DNA of 64,000 nucleotides, from positions 409,164 to 473,163 of the forward strand of contig JACGXE010000004.1 in assembly GCA_014138095.1 (NCBI GenBank), written 5' to 3'. This DNA is from Ochrobactrum sp. RH2CCR150. Its GTDB lineage: Bacteria; Pseudomonadota; Alphaproteobacteria; Rhizobiales; Rhizobiaceae. The translations under genes and the position numbers were made by a program. The notes under the pieces were generated by a model. It was not told where the DNA came from, ran no database searches, and was given only the letters and a program-made list of their open reading frames with translations. Shown here one piece after another: positions 8,936-17,514 of this stretch; positions within the stretch are counted from its first letter, which is position 1, and the number at the start of each line of letters is the position of its first letter.

Positions 8936-10222
8936 ATGCCCTACCAGTCCCCAATCTCCCCCGGCCTCTCGTGGTATGAAGCGAGTGTGCCGGAGCGGCC
9001 TGAATATTCAGAGCTTGACGGTTCGCGGCAGGCCGATGTCGTCATCATCGGCGGCGGCTATACGGGACTTTCCGCTGCCTACCAACTGGCGAAACAGGGC
9101 GCGGATGTGGTTCTGATCGAAGCCGAACGTTTCGGCGACGGCGCATCGGGCCGCAATGGCGGCCAGTTCGGCACCGGCCAGCGCACATGGGCAGAAGAGC
9201 TGGAAGCCGAATATGGCTTTGAGCGCGCCAAGGCCCTGTTCGACGTTGCCGAAGAGGCGAAAGCCCATCTGCTGGCCTTCGCGAGCGAGCACCAGATTGA
9301 TATGGACTATGTGCCCGGCCAAATCTCCGTCGTGCACAAGCCGCGCTATCTCAAGCAATATGAGCGCCACGCGGAACTGATGCAGAGCCGCTTCAACTAC
9401 CCGCATTTGCGTTTCATCGGGCGCGATGAAACGGCAGCCTTGCTGGGGTCCAGCCGCTATCACGGCGGCGTCTACGATGCCGGAACCGGCCACATACACC
9501 CGCTGAAGCTGCTCATCGGCACCGCCAAGGCGGCAAAAGCCGCTGGCGCGAAGCTCTATGAGAATACCAGGGCAACCGGGATAACCACGACCAGCGGGCG
9601 CGTGGAAGTCGCGACGACACGCGGCACGATTGTTGCGAAAAACGCCTTCATCGCCGTCAATGCCTATGGCGGCACGCTGGAGCCGATCAGCGCATCGCAT
9701 GTCATGCCGATCCGCTCCTTCATCGGCGCGACAGTGCCGCTTGGCGATGACAGCCCGGTCATACCAGGTGGCGAGTCGATCGACGATTCCCGCTTTGTGG
9801 TCCGCTATTTCCGCCGCTCGAAAGACGGACGCCTGCTGTTTGGCGGTCGCGAAGCCTATACGGCAGACAATCCGCGTGAAATCAGCACGCATATTCGCCG
9901 CCAGATCGCGGAAATCTATCCCGCGCTTGCCAATGTCGAGATCACCCATGCCTGGGGCGGTTCGGTCGGCATAACCATGCCGCGCCAGCCTTTTGTCCGC
10001 GAAGTCATGCCGGGCGTCATTTCGGCAGGCGGCTATTCCGGCCATGGTGTGATGCTGGCGAATTTCATGGGTAAGCTCTATGCGGACAGCATTTCCGGCA
10101 AGCTCGAGAAGCTCAAACTGTTTGAAGAACTGCGCATTCCGGCCTTCCCCGGCGGACGCACACTCCGCGCGCCGCTCCTCTTCCTTGCGCTGTCATGGTA
10201 CGCACTGATGGATCGTCTATAA
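8936..10222 (+). CDS. gamma-glutamylputrescine oxidase-like FAD oxidoreductase (PuuB-like)
   Basis: A 428-residue DAO/GlpO-type flavoprotein, matching PuuB in length. The N-terminal dinucleotide fold is VVIIGGGYTGLSAAYQLAKQG near residues 30-50, followed by the GASGRNGGQ FAD-binding motif typical of this family. C-terminal GVISAGGYSGHGVMLA completes the flavin site. I chose the ATG at 8936 (MPYQSP), because the longer reading frame runs back into the four-helix gene. It should oxidise the gamma-glutamylated amine made by the upstream GS-like enzyme. The next enzymes of a Puu pathway (PuuC, PuuD) are not adjacent. Confidence 0.87.
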   Translation: MPYQSPISPGLSWYEASVPERPEYSELDGSRQADVVIIGGGYTGLSAAYQLAKQGADVVLIEAERFGDGASGRNGGQFGTGQRTWAEELEAEYGFERAKALFDVAEEAKAHLLAFASEHQIDMDYVPGQISVVHKPRYLKQYERHAELMQSRFNYPHLRFIGRDETAALLGSSRYHGGVYDAGTGHIHPLKLLIGTAKAAKAAGAKLYENTRATGITTTSGRVEVATTRGTIVAKNAFIAVNAYGGTLEPISASHVMPIRSFIGATVPLGDDSPVIPGGESIDDSRFVVRYFRRSKDGRLLFGGREAYTADNPREISTHIRRQIAEIYPALANVEITHAWGGSVGITMPRQPFVREVMPGVISAGGYSGHGVMLANFMGKLYADSISGKLEKLKLFEELRIPAFPGGRTLRAPLLFLALSWYALMDRL

Positions 10223-10229
10223 AAATAGA

Positions 10230-10258
10230 GGCGAGGCGCCAATGGGCGCCTCGCCTTT
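10230..10258 (+). terminator. intrinsic terminator after puuB-like gene
   Basis: Perfect 11-bp arms (GGCGAGGCGCC / GGCGCCTCGCC) with an AATG loop and a TTTCTT tail begin seven bases after the stop. Confidence 0.85.
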
Positions 10259-10326
10259 CTTCGGCCTGCATTTTTGCAGGCCGCTCCCCTAAAAGCACAT
10301 CCCGAAAAGTGTGAAACACGCTCTCA

Positions 10327-10469
10327 CACTACAATTGCAAATTCGTCAGGCCGTGGCGAAACGAGTGATTTTCGAGCACCGGCGCGGAGCGTACTTTTGG
10401 GTACGTGAGCACCGGCGCGCAGGAAATTGCTCGTTGCAGCCCGGCATGGCGAAGAATGCAACTGTAGTG
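10327..10469. repeat. 143-bp fold-back (MITE-like) palindromic element
   Basis: The two ends, CACTACAATTGCA and the complement of TGCAACTGTAGTG, begin imperfect inverted arms that extend about 50-70 bp, including two facing copies of GAGCACCGGCGCG around GTAC...GTAC. There is no coding capacity. The element ends one base before the stop codon of the Hint-domain gene. Just upstream (10292-10320) is a further motif, CCCGAAAAGTGTGAAAC, of the sort repeated in rhizobial genomes. A Brucellaceae palindromic repeat is the best reading. Confidence 0.65.
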
Positions 10470-11291
10470 CTAAGCAGCGCGCTCCCCGGCCCTCAAAGCC
10501 AGACGCTGATAGGTCTCTTCCACCACATCACGCATCGGCAACATGCCGCTGAGACACAACAATGCGCGCATATGTTCACGTCCGCCCTCGTAACCCATGA
10601 TCGGCGCGAAGGGCTGCATCACGATGTTCGGCTCGTCTGCATAGAGCTGCTGATACTCGGCAAAATTCATGAAGCTCTTATAGCTGTCGCCAAGCTGCAG
10701 ATAGGTTTCAACCGCAGCCCCTTCGGCAAATATCGCCTCATGGCTGTCGAGGAGAACATTGTAGTAATCGATGGATTGATCCATCGCCACACGGGTAATC
10801 GATCGTCCATTCACCAGATCCTTGGCGCGGATCAAAACGCCGTCGATGAAAAGCGCATGATTGGGTGATAGATAAAGATCGCGACGCGGTGTCATGCGGT
10901 CGAGCGCATGGCTGGCAATGCGGATCGGCATCACGTCTTCACCCCATTCGGCACCGCCCTTTCTGTATCGCTGCCAGCCGACCCATTTCACCGGCACGAC
11001 CTTGCAATCAGCAGTCACGACAAGGTCGCCAACGGCGAGGTTTTCCACGGCAACCGGTCCGCTCATGGTTTCAACCAGCGTCCCCTTCAGCAGACAATTG
11101 GTGCCGCCGCTACCGCCGTCGCTACCGCCATCCTCCCACCATTTGGTTCCCAAGGCGCGGGCTGGCGTTGTTAGCGACGACGCGAGTGCGCCAATCGCTG
11201 CGGCCCTTGCGGCGGCAGCCCCCGCCACGCCCAGAAAATGGCGTCGCGCTCGGTTGCGCGGTGAATGCCTGTTTTGTTGTTCTGTCGACAT
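10470..11291 (-). CDS. Tat-exported Hint-domain (hedgehog/intein-type) protein
   Basis: A 273-residue protein. The N-terminus has a twin-arginine signal (RNRARRHFLGVAG) followed by an Ala-rich hydrophobic stretch and a Gly/Ser linker. A Hint_2-type domain starts at the Cys of NCLLKGTLVET near residue 66, continues through VENLAVGDLVVTADC, and includes LSPNHALFIDGVLIRAKDLVNG near residues 140-160. Hint domains carry out self-cleavage or splicing; the leading Cys and the conserved His are present. No hedge or extein partner is recognisable. It stands alone between the puu operon and dmeF. The biological role is unknown, and Tat export of a Hint domain is unusual. Confidence 0.82.
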   Translation of the reverse strand: MSTEQQNRHSPRNRARRHFLGVAGAAAARAAAIGALASSLTTPARALGTKWWEDGGSDGGSGGTNCLLKGTLVETMSGPVAVENLAVGDLVVTADCKVVPVKWVGWQRYRKGGAEWGEDVMPIRIASHALDRMTPRRDLYLSPNHALFIDGVLIRAKDLVNGRSITRVAMDQSIDYYNVLLDSHEAIFAEGAAVETYLQLGDSYKSFMNFAEYQQLYADEPNIVMQPFAPIMGYEGGREHMRALLCLSGMLPMRDVVEETYQRLALRAGERAA

Positions 11292-11687
11292 AAATCCCTC
11301 CGCTCCATCTGTCTGTTACGACGCATCGTCAGCGAAGCGCCGCGCGCTTTTGCCGGAAATGCGGTTGAACATCGGCCTGAAAACCAGTGCGGAGTTTTGC
11401 AAAGCACGATGCGCAGATTGAAAACCCGAAACGACGCTCGCCATTGCGTGGAAATTCGTCGTTTCGATCGCTTTGCCCCAAGACTACGGTTCTGATCTTA
11501 GCTGATCATTCCGCGCTGAATATTCCGGCAAAACGGACGAAATCCTCGGCAAACAGGCGTAGAGCCTACCTCCAAAGGGGGAGATTTTCGGCGTTTTCTC
11601 GTGTGCCACAAAGCTTCGCGAACTGATCGAGATTAAGTGGCGCCGCTTGCAGCCCACGATTCTGCCGCTTGTCTAAACTCCAAAAAT
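11292..11687. other. non-coding gap between Hint gene and dmeF
   Basis: About 400 bases with no ORF I can support. Near 11333-11362 the string GCGCTTTTGCCGGAAATGC resembles a decayed arm of the palindromic repeat family seen elsewhere in the window. The right end holds the dmeF promoter. Confidence 0.5.
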
Positions 11688-11704
11688 AGTATACCCCCCT
11701 ATTT
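11688..11704. promoter_or_regulatory. RcnR/DmeR-type operator upstream of dmeF
   Basis: AGTATACCCCCCTATTT sits 18 bases before the dmeF start and just before its AGGAGG ribosome site. A C/G6-tract flanked by A/T half-sites is the established recognition pattern of RcnR-subfamily CsoR-type metal repressors. The matching regulator is encoded downstream (12718-12993). Confidence 0.75.
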
Positions 11705-11721
11705 TATTAGGAGGCGGCAAC

Positions 11722-12693
11722 ATGAGCACGCATCATCCGCACGGCGATCATAATCATTCGCACAGACACCCTCATCCGCACCCGCATGAACGTCAGTTAG
11801 AAGCGCGGCACGAGCATGTGTTTCTGGGTGATAACCACCAGCGCAACGAGCGGCGCACGTGGATCGTCATTGCCATTACCGCTGCGATGATGGTGATCGA
11901 GATCGTTGCCGGGAACCTCTATGGTTCCATGGCACTGGTTGCCGATGGCTGGCACATGTCCACCCATGCGGCGGCGATGCTCATTGCAGCGCTGGCCTAT
12001 CTCTATGCCCGCAAGCATGCCAACAATCCGCGCTTCACCTTCGGCACCGGCAAGCTCGGCGATCTGGCAGGCTTTGCCAGCGCCATCGTTCTGGCCCTGA
12101 TCGCACTGCTCATCGGCTGGGAAAGTTTCCAGCGCTTCAGTGCTCCGGTGAGCATCGATTTCCATGAAGCCATTCTGGTCGCCTGTGTCGGCCTCGCGGT
12201 CAATCTCGTCTGCGCATGGTTGTTGAAGGACGATCACGCGCACCACCACCACGGGAATGAAAAGGGTCACGACCAGAACCTGCGCGCCGCTTATGTCCAC
12301 GTGCTGGCCGACGCGCTGACCTCGGTACTGGCGATTGTCGCCCTTCTTCTCGGCAGCCTTTACGGCTGGTTATGGCTCGACCCGGCGATTGGCATTGTCG
12401 GCGCATTGGTGATTGCGCGCTGGTCATGGGGCCTCATTCGCGATGCGGGTGCAACGCTTCTCGACTACATTCCCGAAGGCGAGGACCTGCCCGAAGAGAT
12501 CAGCGAAATCATTGCGAAGGAAGGCGGCGAGATTGCCGACCTGCATGTCTGGCAGCTTGGACCGGGGCATCACGGCGCCATCGTATCGATTGTCACTGCA
12601 AGCCCGAAGGCGCCGTCCTATTACCGCAAGAAGCTTGCAGCGATCCACGATTTGTCGCATGTGACGGTGGAGGTGGAAGCCCGCCCCGCCTGA
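11722..12693 (+). CDS. dmeF: cation diffusion facilitator, DmeF-like Co/Ni efflux
   Basis: A 323-residue CDF transporter with six predicted membrane segments. The N-terminal 25 residues are extremely His-rich (HPHGDHNHSHRHPHPHPH), and a second His-rich loop (HAHHHHGNEKGHD) lies near residue 172. The metal-site motif HVLADALTSV is in a later helix, and a short cytoplasmic C-domain follows. Together with the downstream RcnR/DmeR-type repressor and the operator ahead of the gene, this matches the DmeRF cobalt/nickel resistance system known in Agrobacterium and Rhizobium. Here the transporter gene precedes the regulator gene. Metal preference is inferred from the family. Confidence 0.9.
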   Translation: MSTHHPHGDHNHSHRHPHPHPHERQLEARHEHVFLGDNHQRNERRTWIVIAITAAMMVIEIVAGNLYGSMALVADGWHMSTHAAAMLIAALAYLYARKHANNPRFTFGTGKLGDLAGFASAIVLALIALLIGWESFQRFSAPVSIDFHEAILVACVGLAVNLVCAWLLKDDHAHHHHGNEKGHDQNLRAAYVHVLADALTSVLAIVALLLGSLYGWLWLDPAIGIVGALVIARWSWGLIRDAGATLLDYIPEGEDLPEEISEIIAKEGGEIADLHVWQLGPGHHGAIVSIVTASPKAPSYYRKKLAAIHDLSHVTVEVEARPA

Positions 12694-12717
12694 CCGATCG
12701 ACTATTCAGGAGCAGCC

Positions 12718-12993
12718 ATGACCCATACCATCCGCGAAAAGCAGAAGCTTATCAACCGCGTGCGCCGCATTCGCGGGCAGCTTGAGGGTGTGGAGCGGAT
12801 GCTTGAAGAGGAAAAGGGTTGTTCTGAAGTCATGCAGGTGATTGCCGGTGTGCGCGGCGCGGTGAACGGGCTGATGGCGGAGGTGATCGAGGATCACATT
12901 CTGATGCATGTCGCCGATGGTGACCTGCAGCAGAAAGAGCGCGACGAAGGCGCTGGCGAACTAGTGGATGTGGTTCGCGCCTACCTCAAATAA
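12718..12993 (+). CDS. dmeR: DmeR/RcnR-family metal-responsive repressor
   Basis: A 91-residue CsoR/RcnR-type all-helical DNA-binding protein. The start MTHTIREKQKL keeps the N-terminal His used by RcnR for Ni/Co. RRIRGQLEGVERML, KGCSEVMQ (the ligand Cys) and EVIEDHILMHV (the ligand His) follow. It lies 24 bp after dmeF with a good AGGAG site, so it is co-transcribed. It should bind the G-tract operator before dmeF and release it on Co/Ni binding, giving autoregulated efflux. Confidence 0.9.
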   Translation: MTHTIREKQKLINRVRRIRGQLEGVERMLEEEKGCSEVMQVIAGVRGAVNGLMAEVIEDHILMHVADGDLQQKERDEGAGELVDVVRAYLK

Positions 12994-13068
12994 TGTGAGA
13001 CTGTCGCTCATATTTGATCGAACTGTGTTATCTGGCTGATAGTCCTTCGACAGATTCGGATTTTCTGC

Positions 13069-14271
13069 ATGGCGACCGGTTCAGCTTCCACCGACAAGAA
13101 AACCGCAATCCCCTCGACTGTGTGGATTTTGGGTTTCGTCAGCCTGTTGATGGATATTTCGTCGGAAATGGTACAGACACTGCTACCGCTTTATCTGGTG
13201 GCGGGATTGGGTGCGTCCGCGATGATGGTCGGGTTTATCGAAGGACTGTCGGTCGCCATCGCCACGATGACCAAGCTTTTCTCCGGCGTCATATCCGACT
13301 GGACAGGCCGCCGAAAGCCCCTTGCCGTGGCGGGTTATGGGCTCGCTGCCCTCTCCAAGCTGATCTTTCCACTTGCCACGACTGCAGGCGGCATCGCGAC
13401 CGCCAAAGCCATTGACCGTGTCGGCAAGGGCATACGCGGCACACCGCGCGATGCCCTCATTGCCGACGTTACGCCGCCGGAAATTCGCGGCGCAGCATTC
13501 GGCTTGCGCAAGTCGCTTGATACAGTCGGCGGCTTTGTCGGTCCGCTTGTCGCTATCGGCTTGATGCTCGCAACAGGCGGCAGCATCGTCACGATCTTCT
13601 GGATTGCCGCCATCCCGGCCTTCATCGCCGTCGCACTTCTGATCGTCGGCATTCGCGAACCGGAAACACCGCCTGCGCGTTCGAAAGGCTTTCCCCGCTT
13701 TGCCGATACAGGGAAACTCAATGCCGCCGTGTGGATCGTCATCGCTGTCGCGTCGATCCTGACGCTTGCGCGGTTCAGTGAAGCATTTCTGCTGCTCAAA
13801 GCGCAGGAAGCCGGTTTTGCCGCGGCTTGGGTGCCAATCACCATGGTTGTCATGCATGCGGTCTATGGGCTGACCGCCTATCCCGTCGGCAATCTGTCGG
13901 ACAGGATGGGTCGCAAGGGCCTGCTTGCCGCAAGCCTTGGCTTTCTTGTCGCCGCCGATCTGGTGATCGCCCATTCGACGTCGATTTACCCGTTTCTGGC
14001 GGGCATTGTCCTGTGGGGGCTGCATATGGGCTTTTCGCAAGGCATTCTGGCGACGCTTATCGCCGATACCGCACCCGCCCATCTCAAGGGCACCGCCTTC
14101 GGCATATTCAACGTAATCACCGGCTTTGTCATGCTGGCGGGAAATGTCGGCGCTGGCTGGCTATGGGAAGCCTATGGCTCGTCGTCAACCTTCCTCGCCG
14201 GAGCGTTCCTCTCCGCAGTCGCGCTTTTAAGCCTGCTGCTGCTTCCTGAACCGCGCACCAGGAATGCCTGA
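13069..14271 (+). CDS. MFS transporter
   Basis: A 400-residue major facilitator with about 12 hydrophobic segments. The loop 2-3 motif appears as GVISDWTGRRKPLA near residue 70, and a second copy in the C-half as GNLSDRMGRKGLL. An RVGKGIRGTPRDALIADVTP loop follows. This resembles MFS proteins annotated as multidrug or metal-resistance exporters. It lies 75 bp after dmeR in the same direction and might be read through from the metal operon, but it has no metal motifs. Substrate unknown. Confidence 0.8.
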   Translation: MATGSASTDKKTAIPSTVWILGFVSLLMDISSEMVQTLLPLYLVAGLGASAMMVGFIEGLSVAIATMTKLFSGVISDWTGRRKPLAVAGYGLAALSKLIFPLATTAGGIATAKAIDRVGKGIRGTPRDALIADVTPPEIRGAAFGLRKSLDTVGGFVGPLVAIGLMLATGGSIVTIFWIAAIPAFIAVALLIVGIREPETPPARSKGFPRFADTGKLNAAVWIVIAVASILTLARFSEAFLLLKAQEAGFAAAWVPITMVVMHAVYGLTAYPVGNLSDRMGRKGLLAASLGFLVAADLVIAHSTSIYPFLAGIVLWGLHMGFSQGILATLIADTAPAHLKGTAFGIFNVITGFVMLAGNVGAGWLWEAYGSSSTFLAGAFLSAVALLSLLLLPEPRTRNA

Positions 14272-14288
14272 AGCGGTCCTAGAGTGCC

Positions 14289-14747
14289 CTAGAGTGGCAT
14301 TGCAGAGGTCTGCTTGACGGTCTGGCTGGGGACGTCCGTCTTGAGGTTCTGCACACCCTTGATGCGGCTTAGATATTCCGACTGAAACCGCCGATATTCC
14401 TCAATATCAGCGGCGACCACACGGATCATCGCGTCGTAATCGCCCAACATGAAATAGCATTCGAGCACCTGCGGCAACTTCAATATCTCGCGCGCAAATT
14501 CCTGAAGCGTCTCCTCGTCCTGCCTGTCCAGCCGAATGCGGGTGAAGAAGGTCAGCCCCTTGCCGATCTTGGCCGGATTGAGCACCGCGACATAGCGGTC
14601 GATCACGCCCGCTTCTTCCAGAAGCTTCACCCGCCGGAGACAGGGCGACGGCGACAGGCCGACCTCTCGAGCCAGATCATTGTTGGCGATACGCCCGTCG
14701 CGTTGCAGTACGCGCAGAATCCGCTTGTCGATCTCGTCCAGCTTCAT
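14289..14747 (-). CDS. Lrp/AsnC-family transcriptional regulator
   Basis: 152 residues: an AsnC-type winged helix (MKLDEIDKRILRVLQRDGR, then NDLAREVGLSPSPCLRRVKLLEEAGVI) followed by the RAM ligand-binding domain (VLECYFMLGDYDAMIRVVA). It is divergent from azlCD, the usual arrangement in which an Lrp-like protein controls branched-chain amino-acid export. Amino-acid effector inferred. Confidence 0.9.
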   Translation of the reverse strand: MKLDEIDKRILRVLQRDGRIANNDLAREVGLSPSPCLRRVKLLEEAGVIDRYVAVLNPAKIGKGLTFFTRIRLDRQDEETLQEFAREILKLPQVLECYFMLGDYDAMIRVVAADIEEYRRFQSEYLSRIKGVQNLKTDVPSQTVKQTSAMPL

Positions 14748-14879
14748 TGGCCATCAATTCCATTTATGCCCATATTGTTGGCATTAACTGCCAAATATTG
14801 CTGCAATTGACCAATCTTTGCAACCCGATTGCTCAAGACATTGGCTATATTCTCGTTCGCTCTCAGGCAAAGATGCTCA

Positions 14880-14973
14880 AGCATTTCCAGCAAAAGTACG
14901 AAGCGGTTTCGCGTCGGATAATGCGTGAAAAAAATGGACAGAGCGGTTTCGTAAAAACGGGAACCGCTCTGGA
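14880..14973. repeat. palindromic intergenic repeat, copy 1
   Basis: It begins AGCATTTCCAGCAAAAGT, continues through an AATGCGTGAAAAAA stretch and ends in a GAGCGGTTTC...GGAACCGCTC stem. The same modules occur at 18761-18910, 35629-35731 and 39568-39673. This copy lies in the Lrp/azlC divergent promoter region. Confidence 0.75.
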
Positions 14974-15017
14974 GTAACAGACAAGGGGCAGCCGCGAGGC
15001 CCCCCAACGGGAATTTT

Positions 15018-15758
15018 ATGGATATTTCACAGGCCTATGCGCCTCAACAAAGCAAATCCGGACACAGATCTGAATTCTGGCGGGGTGCAGCCGCCGGACT
15101 GCCGGTTTTGCTTGGCATTATTCCCTATGCTCTGGTTCTGGGCGCGCAGGCTGCACAGAAGGGTCTCAGCGTCGTTGAAGTGCCGTTGATGACCGGTCTG
15201 AATTTCGCAGGCGGCTCGGAATTTGCGGCCATCCAGCTTTGGACCTCGCCGCCGCACGTCCTGCTCATCGTCGCGATCACGCTTCTGGTCAACAGCCGCC
15301 ATCTGCTGATGGGCGCCGCGCTTGCACCTTTCATCCGCCATCTGCCGAAGCGCAAGGCTTTCGCCAGCCTGTTTCTGATGTGCGATGAAAGCTGGGCGCT
15401 CGGCCTCGCCGATGCGAAGCGCCGTCAGGCGAAGGGTGTCAATCCGGCGCTGAGTCTTAAATTTTATGCGGGCGTCGCCATCCCGTTCTACATCGCGTGG
15501 GTGCTTTTCACCACGCTTGGCGCGGCCTTTGGCCCGATGATGGGCGATTTACGCCCCTATGGTTTCGACATGGCGTTTCCGGCAGTGTTTCTGGTGCTGC
15601 TGGCAGGCATGTGGAAGGGCTTTGCCGCAGCGCGCCCCTGGCTGGTCAGCCTTGTCGTCGCCGCCGTTACCTATCTCACCATTCCCGGCGCATGGTATGT
15701 CGCCGCTGGCGCATTGTCCGGCCTCGTTGCCGCCTATCTTCTGGCAGGTGAAGAATGA
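15018..15758 (+). CDS. azlC: AzlC-family branched-chain amino-acid exporter, large subunit
   Basis: A 246-residue integral membrane protein of AzlC type. Typical stretches are GIIPYALVLGAQAAQKGLS, AGGSEFAAIQLW and LLVNSRHLLMGAALAPF. It works with AzlD (4-bp overlap downstream) to export branched-chain amino acids or analogues. It is divergent from an Lrp-like regulator that likely controls it. Confidence 0.9.
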   Translation: MDISQAYAPQQSKSGHRSEFWRGAAAGLPVLLGIIPYALVLGAQAAQKGLSVVEVPLMTGLNFAGGSEFAAIQLWTSPPHVLLIVAITLLVNSRHLLMGAALAPFIRHLPKRKAFASLFLMCDESWALGLADAKRRQAKGVNPALSLKFYAGVAIPFYIAWVLFTTLGAAFGPMMGDLRPYGFDMAFPAVFLVLLAGMWKGFAAARPWLVSLVVAAVTYLTIPGAWYVAAGALSGLVAAYLLAGEE

Positions 15759-16054
15759 TCGATCCGTTAGCCGTTCTCACCATCGTTTTGATGGCCAGCG
15801 TCACCTATCTCACCCGCATCGGCGGCTATGTGCTGCTGCGCAATCGCACGCTCAGCAAACGGGCCACGGCTGTGATGGAAGCCGCACCCGGCTGCGTGCT
15901 GATATCAGTCATCGCACCGGATTTTGTGTCCGACAAACCCGCCGATCTTCTGGCGCTGGCGATCACCATTCTTGCCGCCACGCGCTTCTCCATGCTGCCG
16001 ACCGTAATCATCGGCATCAGCGCTGCCGGTCTTTGCCGCTACCTGATCGGCTAG
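15755..16054 (+). CDS. azlD: AzlD-family transporter small subunit
   Basis: A 99-residue, three-to-four-helix membrane protein whose ATG overlaps the azlC stop (ATGA). TYLTRIGGYVLLRNR and AAPGCVLISVIAPDFV are typical of AzlD. Translational coupling with azlC fits the obligate two-subunit exporter. Confidence 0.9.
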   Translation: MIDPLAVLTIVLMASVTYLTRIGGYVLLRNRTLSKRATAVMEAAPGCVLISVIAPDFVSDKPADLLALAITILAATRFSMLPTVIIGISAAGLCRYLIG

Positions 16055-16066
16055 CGGCAACGCACT

Positions 16067-16930
16067 TCAATGCAGGTGCTGTAACTTGTCGGGATTGCGG
16101 ACGACATAGATAGCCGCAATCTTTCCGTCTTCGATATCGAGCGCAGTGGTCTGGATCTGGCCATCCGATTCAAGCGAGATGAAGCCCGGCAGACCATTAA
16201 TAAAGGTGGTGCGCAAAAGCTTCGAACCGTTGGCGCTGAAATAGCCAGCAAGCTTCACGTGAATTTCCATCACATCGGTAAATCCGAAAATCGGCTTCGG
16301 GAAGGCCGGGCGTTTTCCGCCGCCATCCGCATGCATGTGCACATCGGCGGCCAACATGGTGCCCAGCGCATTCATGTCGCCGCTGCGTGAAGCCGTGAAA
16401 AAAGCCTGCGCCAGTTCAAGACCGTGCTGCTTGTCGACCTGAAATCGCGGGCGTTCCTCGCGAACATGTTTGCGCGCGCGGGCCGCGAGTTGTCGGCAGG
16501 CCGCCACATCACGCTGGATTGTTTTCGAGATTTCGTCGAAGTCGAGACCGAAGACATCGTGCAGCAGAAAGGCCGCGCGCTCCAGCGGTGAAAGCCGCTC
16601 CAGCGCCAGCATCAGCGGCAAGGTCACATCCTCGTCTTCCTCTTCCTCCTCGATCACCGGATCTGGGATCCATGGGCCGAAATAGGTTTCGCGCTGCCGC
16701 TGGCCGGATTTAAGCCGGTCAAGACAAAGCCGCGTCACCGTGCGCCGCATGAAGGCTTCCGGCTCGCGCACTTCGCTGCGATCGGCGTTCATCCAGCGGA
16801 TGAACGCCTCCTGCACCATATCCTCCGCATCGGCCACCGAGCCGAGCATGCGATAGGCGACGCGGATCAGTTTCGAACGCAGCGGATCGAAAATCTCCGC
16901 TGCGTCGTCATGAGCCTGCTTGCCCACCAT
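16067..16930 (-). CDS. ECF sigma factor, SigJ-like with SnoaL-type C-domain
   Basis: 287 residues. Sigma region 2 (LIRVAYRMLGSVADAEDMVQEAF) lies at about residues 20-45 and region 4 (LSPLERAAFLLHDVFGLDFDEI) near 130-150. The C-terminal 110 residues form a SnoaL/NTF2-like domain (FFTASRSGDMNALGTMLAADV). This is the ECF41/SigJ arrangement, in which the C-domain modulates activity and no separate anti-sigma is used. Its start codon overlaps the stop of the AhpD-like gene by one base. A gene pair of ECF41 plus carboxymuconolactone decarboxylase-like protein is well known, and the sigma usually activates that partner. Confidence 0.9.
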   Translation of the reverse strand: MVGKQAHDDAAEIFDPLRSKLIRVAYRMLGSVADAEDMVQEAFIRWMNADRSEVREPEAFMRRTVTRLCLDRLKSGQRQRETYFGPWIPDPVIEEEEEDEDVTLPLMLALERLSPLERAAFLLHDVFGLDFDEISKTIQRDVAACRQLAARARKHVREERPRFQVDKQHGLELAQAFFTASRSGDMNALGTMLAADVHMHADGGGKRPAFPKPIFGFTDVMEIHVKLAGYFSANGSKLLRTTFINGLPGFISLESDGQIQTTALDIEDGKIAAIYVVRNPDKLQHLH

Positions 16931-17415
16931 CAGGCGACCGCCTCGGCGGCGGCCTTCTGGGCGGTGGCCTTTGCTGCCGCCGGATCGAACCAGAGGCTGA
17001 AGCCAACGGCCATGCGGTTCCAGCCATTGATAATATTGATCATCAGCGTGAGATTCACCTGTTCCCCCTCCGTAAACTGCGCCTGCAAGGCCTTGCGCGC
17101 TTCGGCGAGATCGTGCCCCTGCGAAAGGCGTGTCAGCGCGTCCACCCAGCCAAGCGCAGCGCGCTCGCGGTCAGAATAGCACGGCGCTTCCTGCCAGGCC
17201 GAGAGCAAATAAATGCGCTGTTCGGTTTCACCCAGCGAACGAGCCTCAATCGTATGCATGTTGATGCAGTTTGCGCAGGAATTGATCTGCGATGAGCGGA
17301 TTTTGACCAGTTCGATCAGGCTTCCTTCCAGACTGGAGGCGACGGCCTGCGAGGTGTTCATCCAGGACTTCATCAGGGCAGGAGCAACATTGAATGGGTT
17401 CAGCGTAGCAGTCAT
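16930..17415 (-). CDS. carboxymuconolactone decarboxylase / AhpD-like protein
   Basis: 161 residues with the AhpD-type redox motif SCANCINMHT (CxxC...H) near residue 46. This is typical of alkylhydroperoxidase-like CMD proteins partnered with ECF41 sigma factors. It is the first gene of a two-gene operon with the sigma factor. The reaction is likely thiol-dependent peroxide detoxification, though the substrate is unknown. A terminator is not obvious. The divergent side faces a LysR gene read in the same direction. Confidence 0.88.
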   Translation of the reverse strand: MTATLNPFNVAPALMKSWMNTSQAVASSLEGSLIELVKIRSSQINSCANCINMHTIEARSLGETEQRIYLLSAWQEAPCYSDRERAALGWVDALTRLSQGHDLAEARKALQAQFTEGEQVNLTLMINIINGWNRMAVGFSLWFDPAAAKATAQKAAAEAVA

Positions 17416-17514
17416 GGTCTCGTTCCTTTCGGGTTTAATTTGGCGGTTCGAAAGACATGACGAGCCAGCAACGCTGAATGTGACATGCGGGCAAAAAAAT
17501 TTTGCCAGCAGCCG

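Noticed and set aside
11333..11362. Fifth copy of the palindromic repeat
   Set aside because: Only one short arm is similar; the rest of the element is missing, so it is noted only as a possible remnant.
14277..14297. CCTAGAGTG direct repeat at the end of the MFS gene
   Set aside because: Only two short copies; probably chance or a tiny remnant of the CTAGAG repeat ends.
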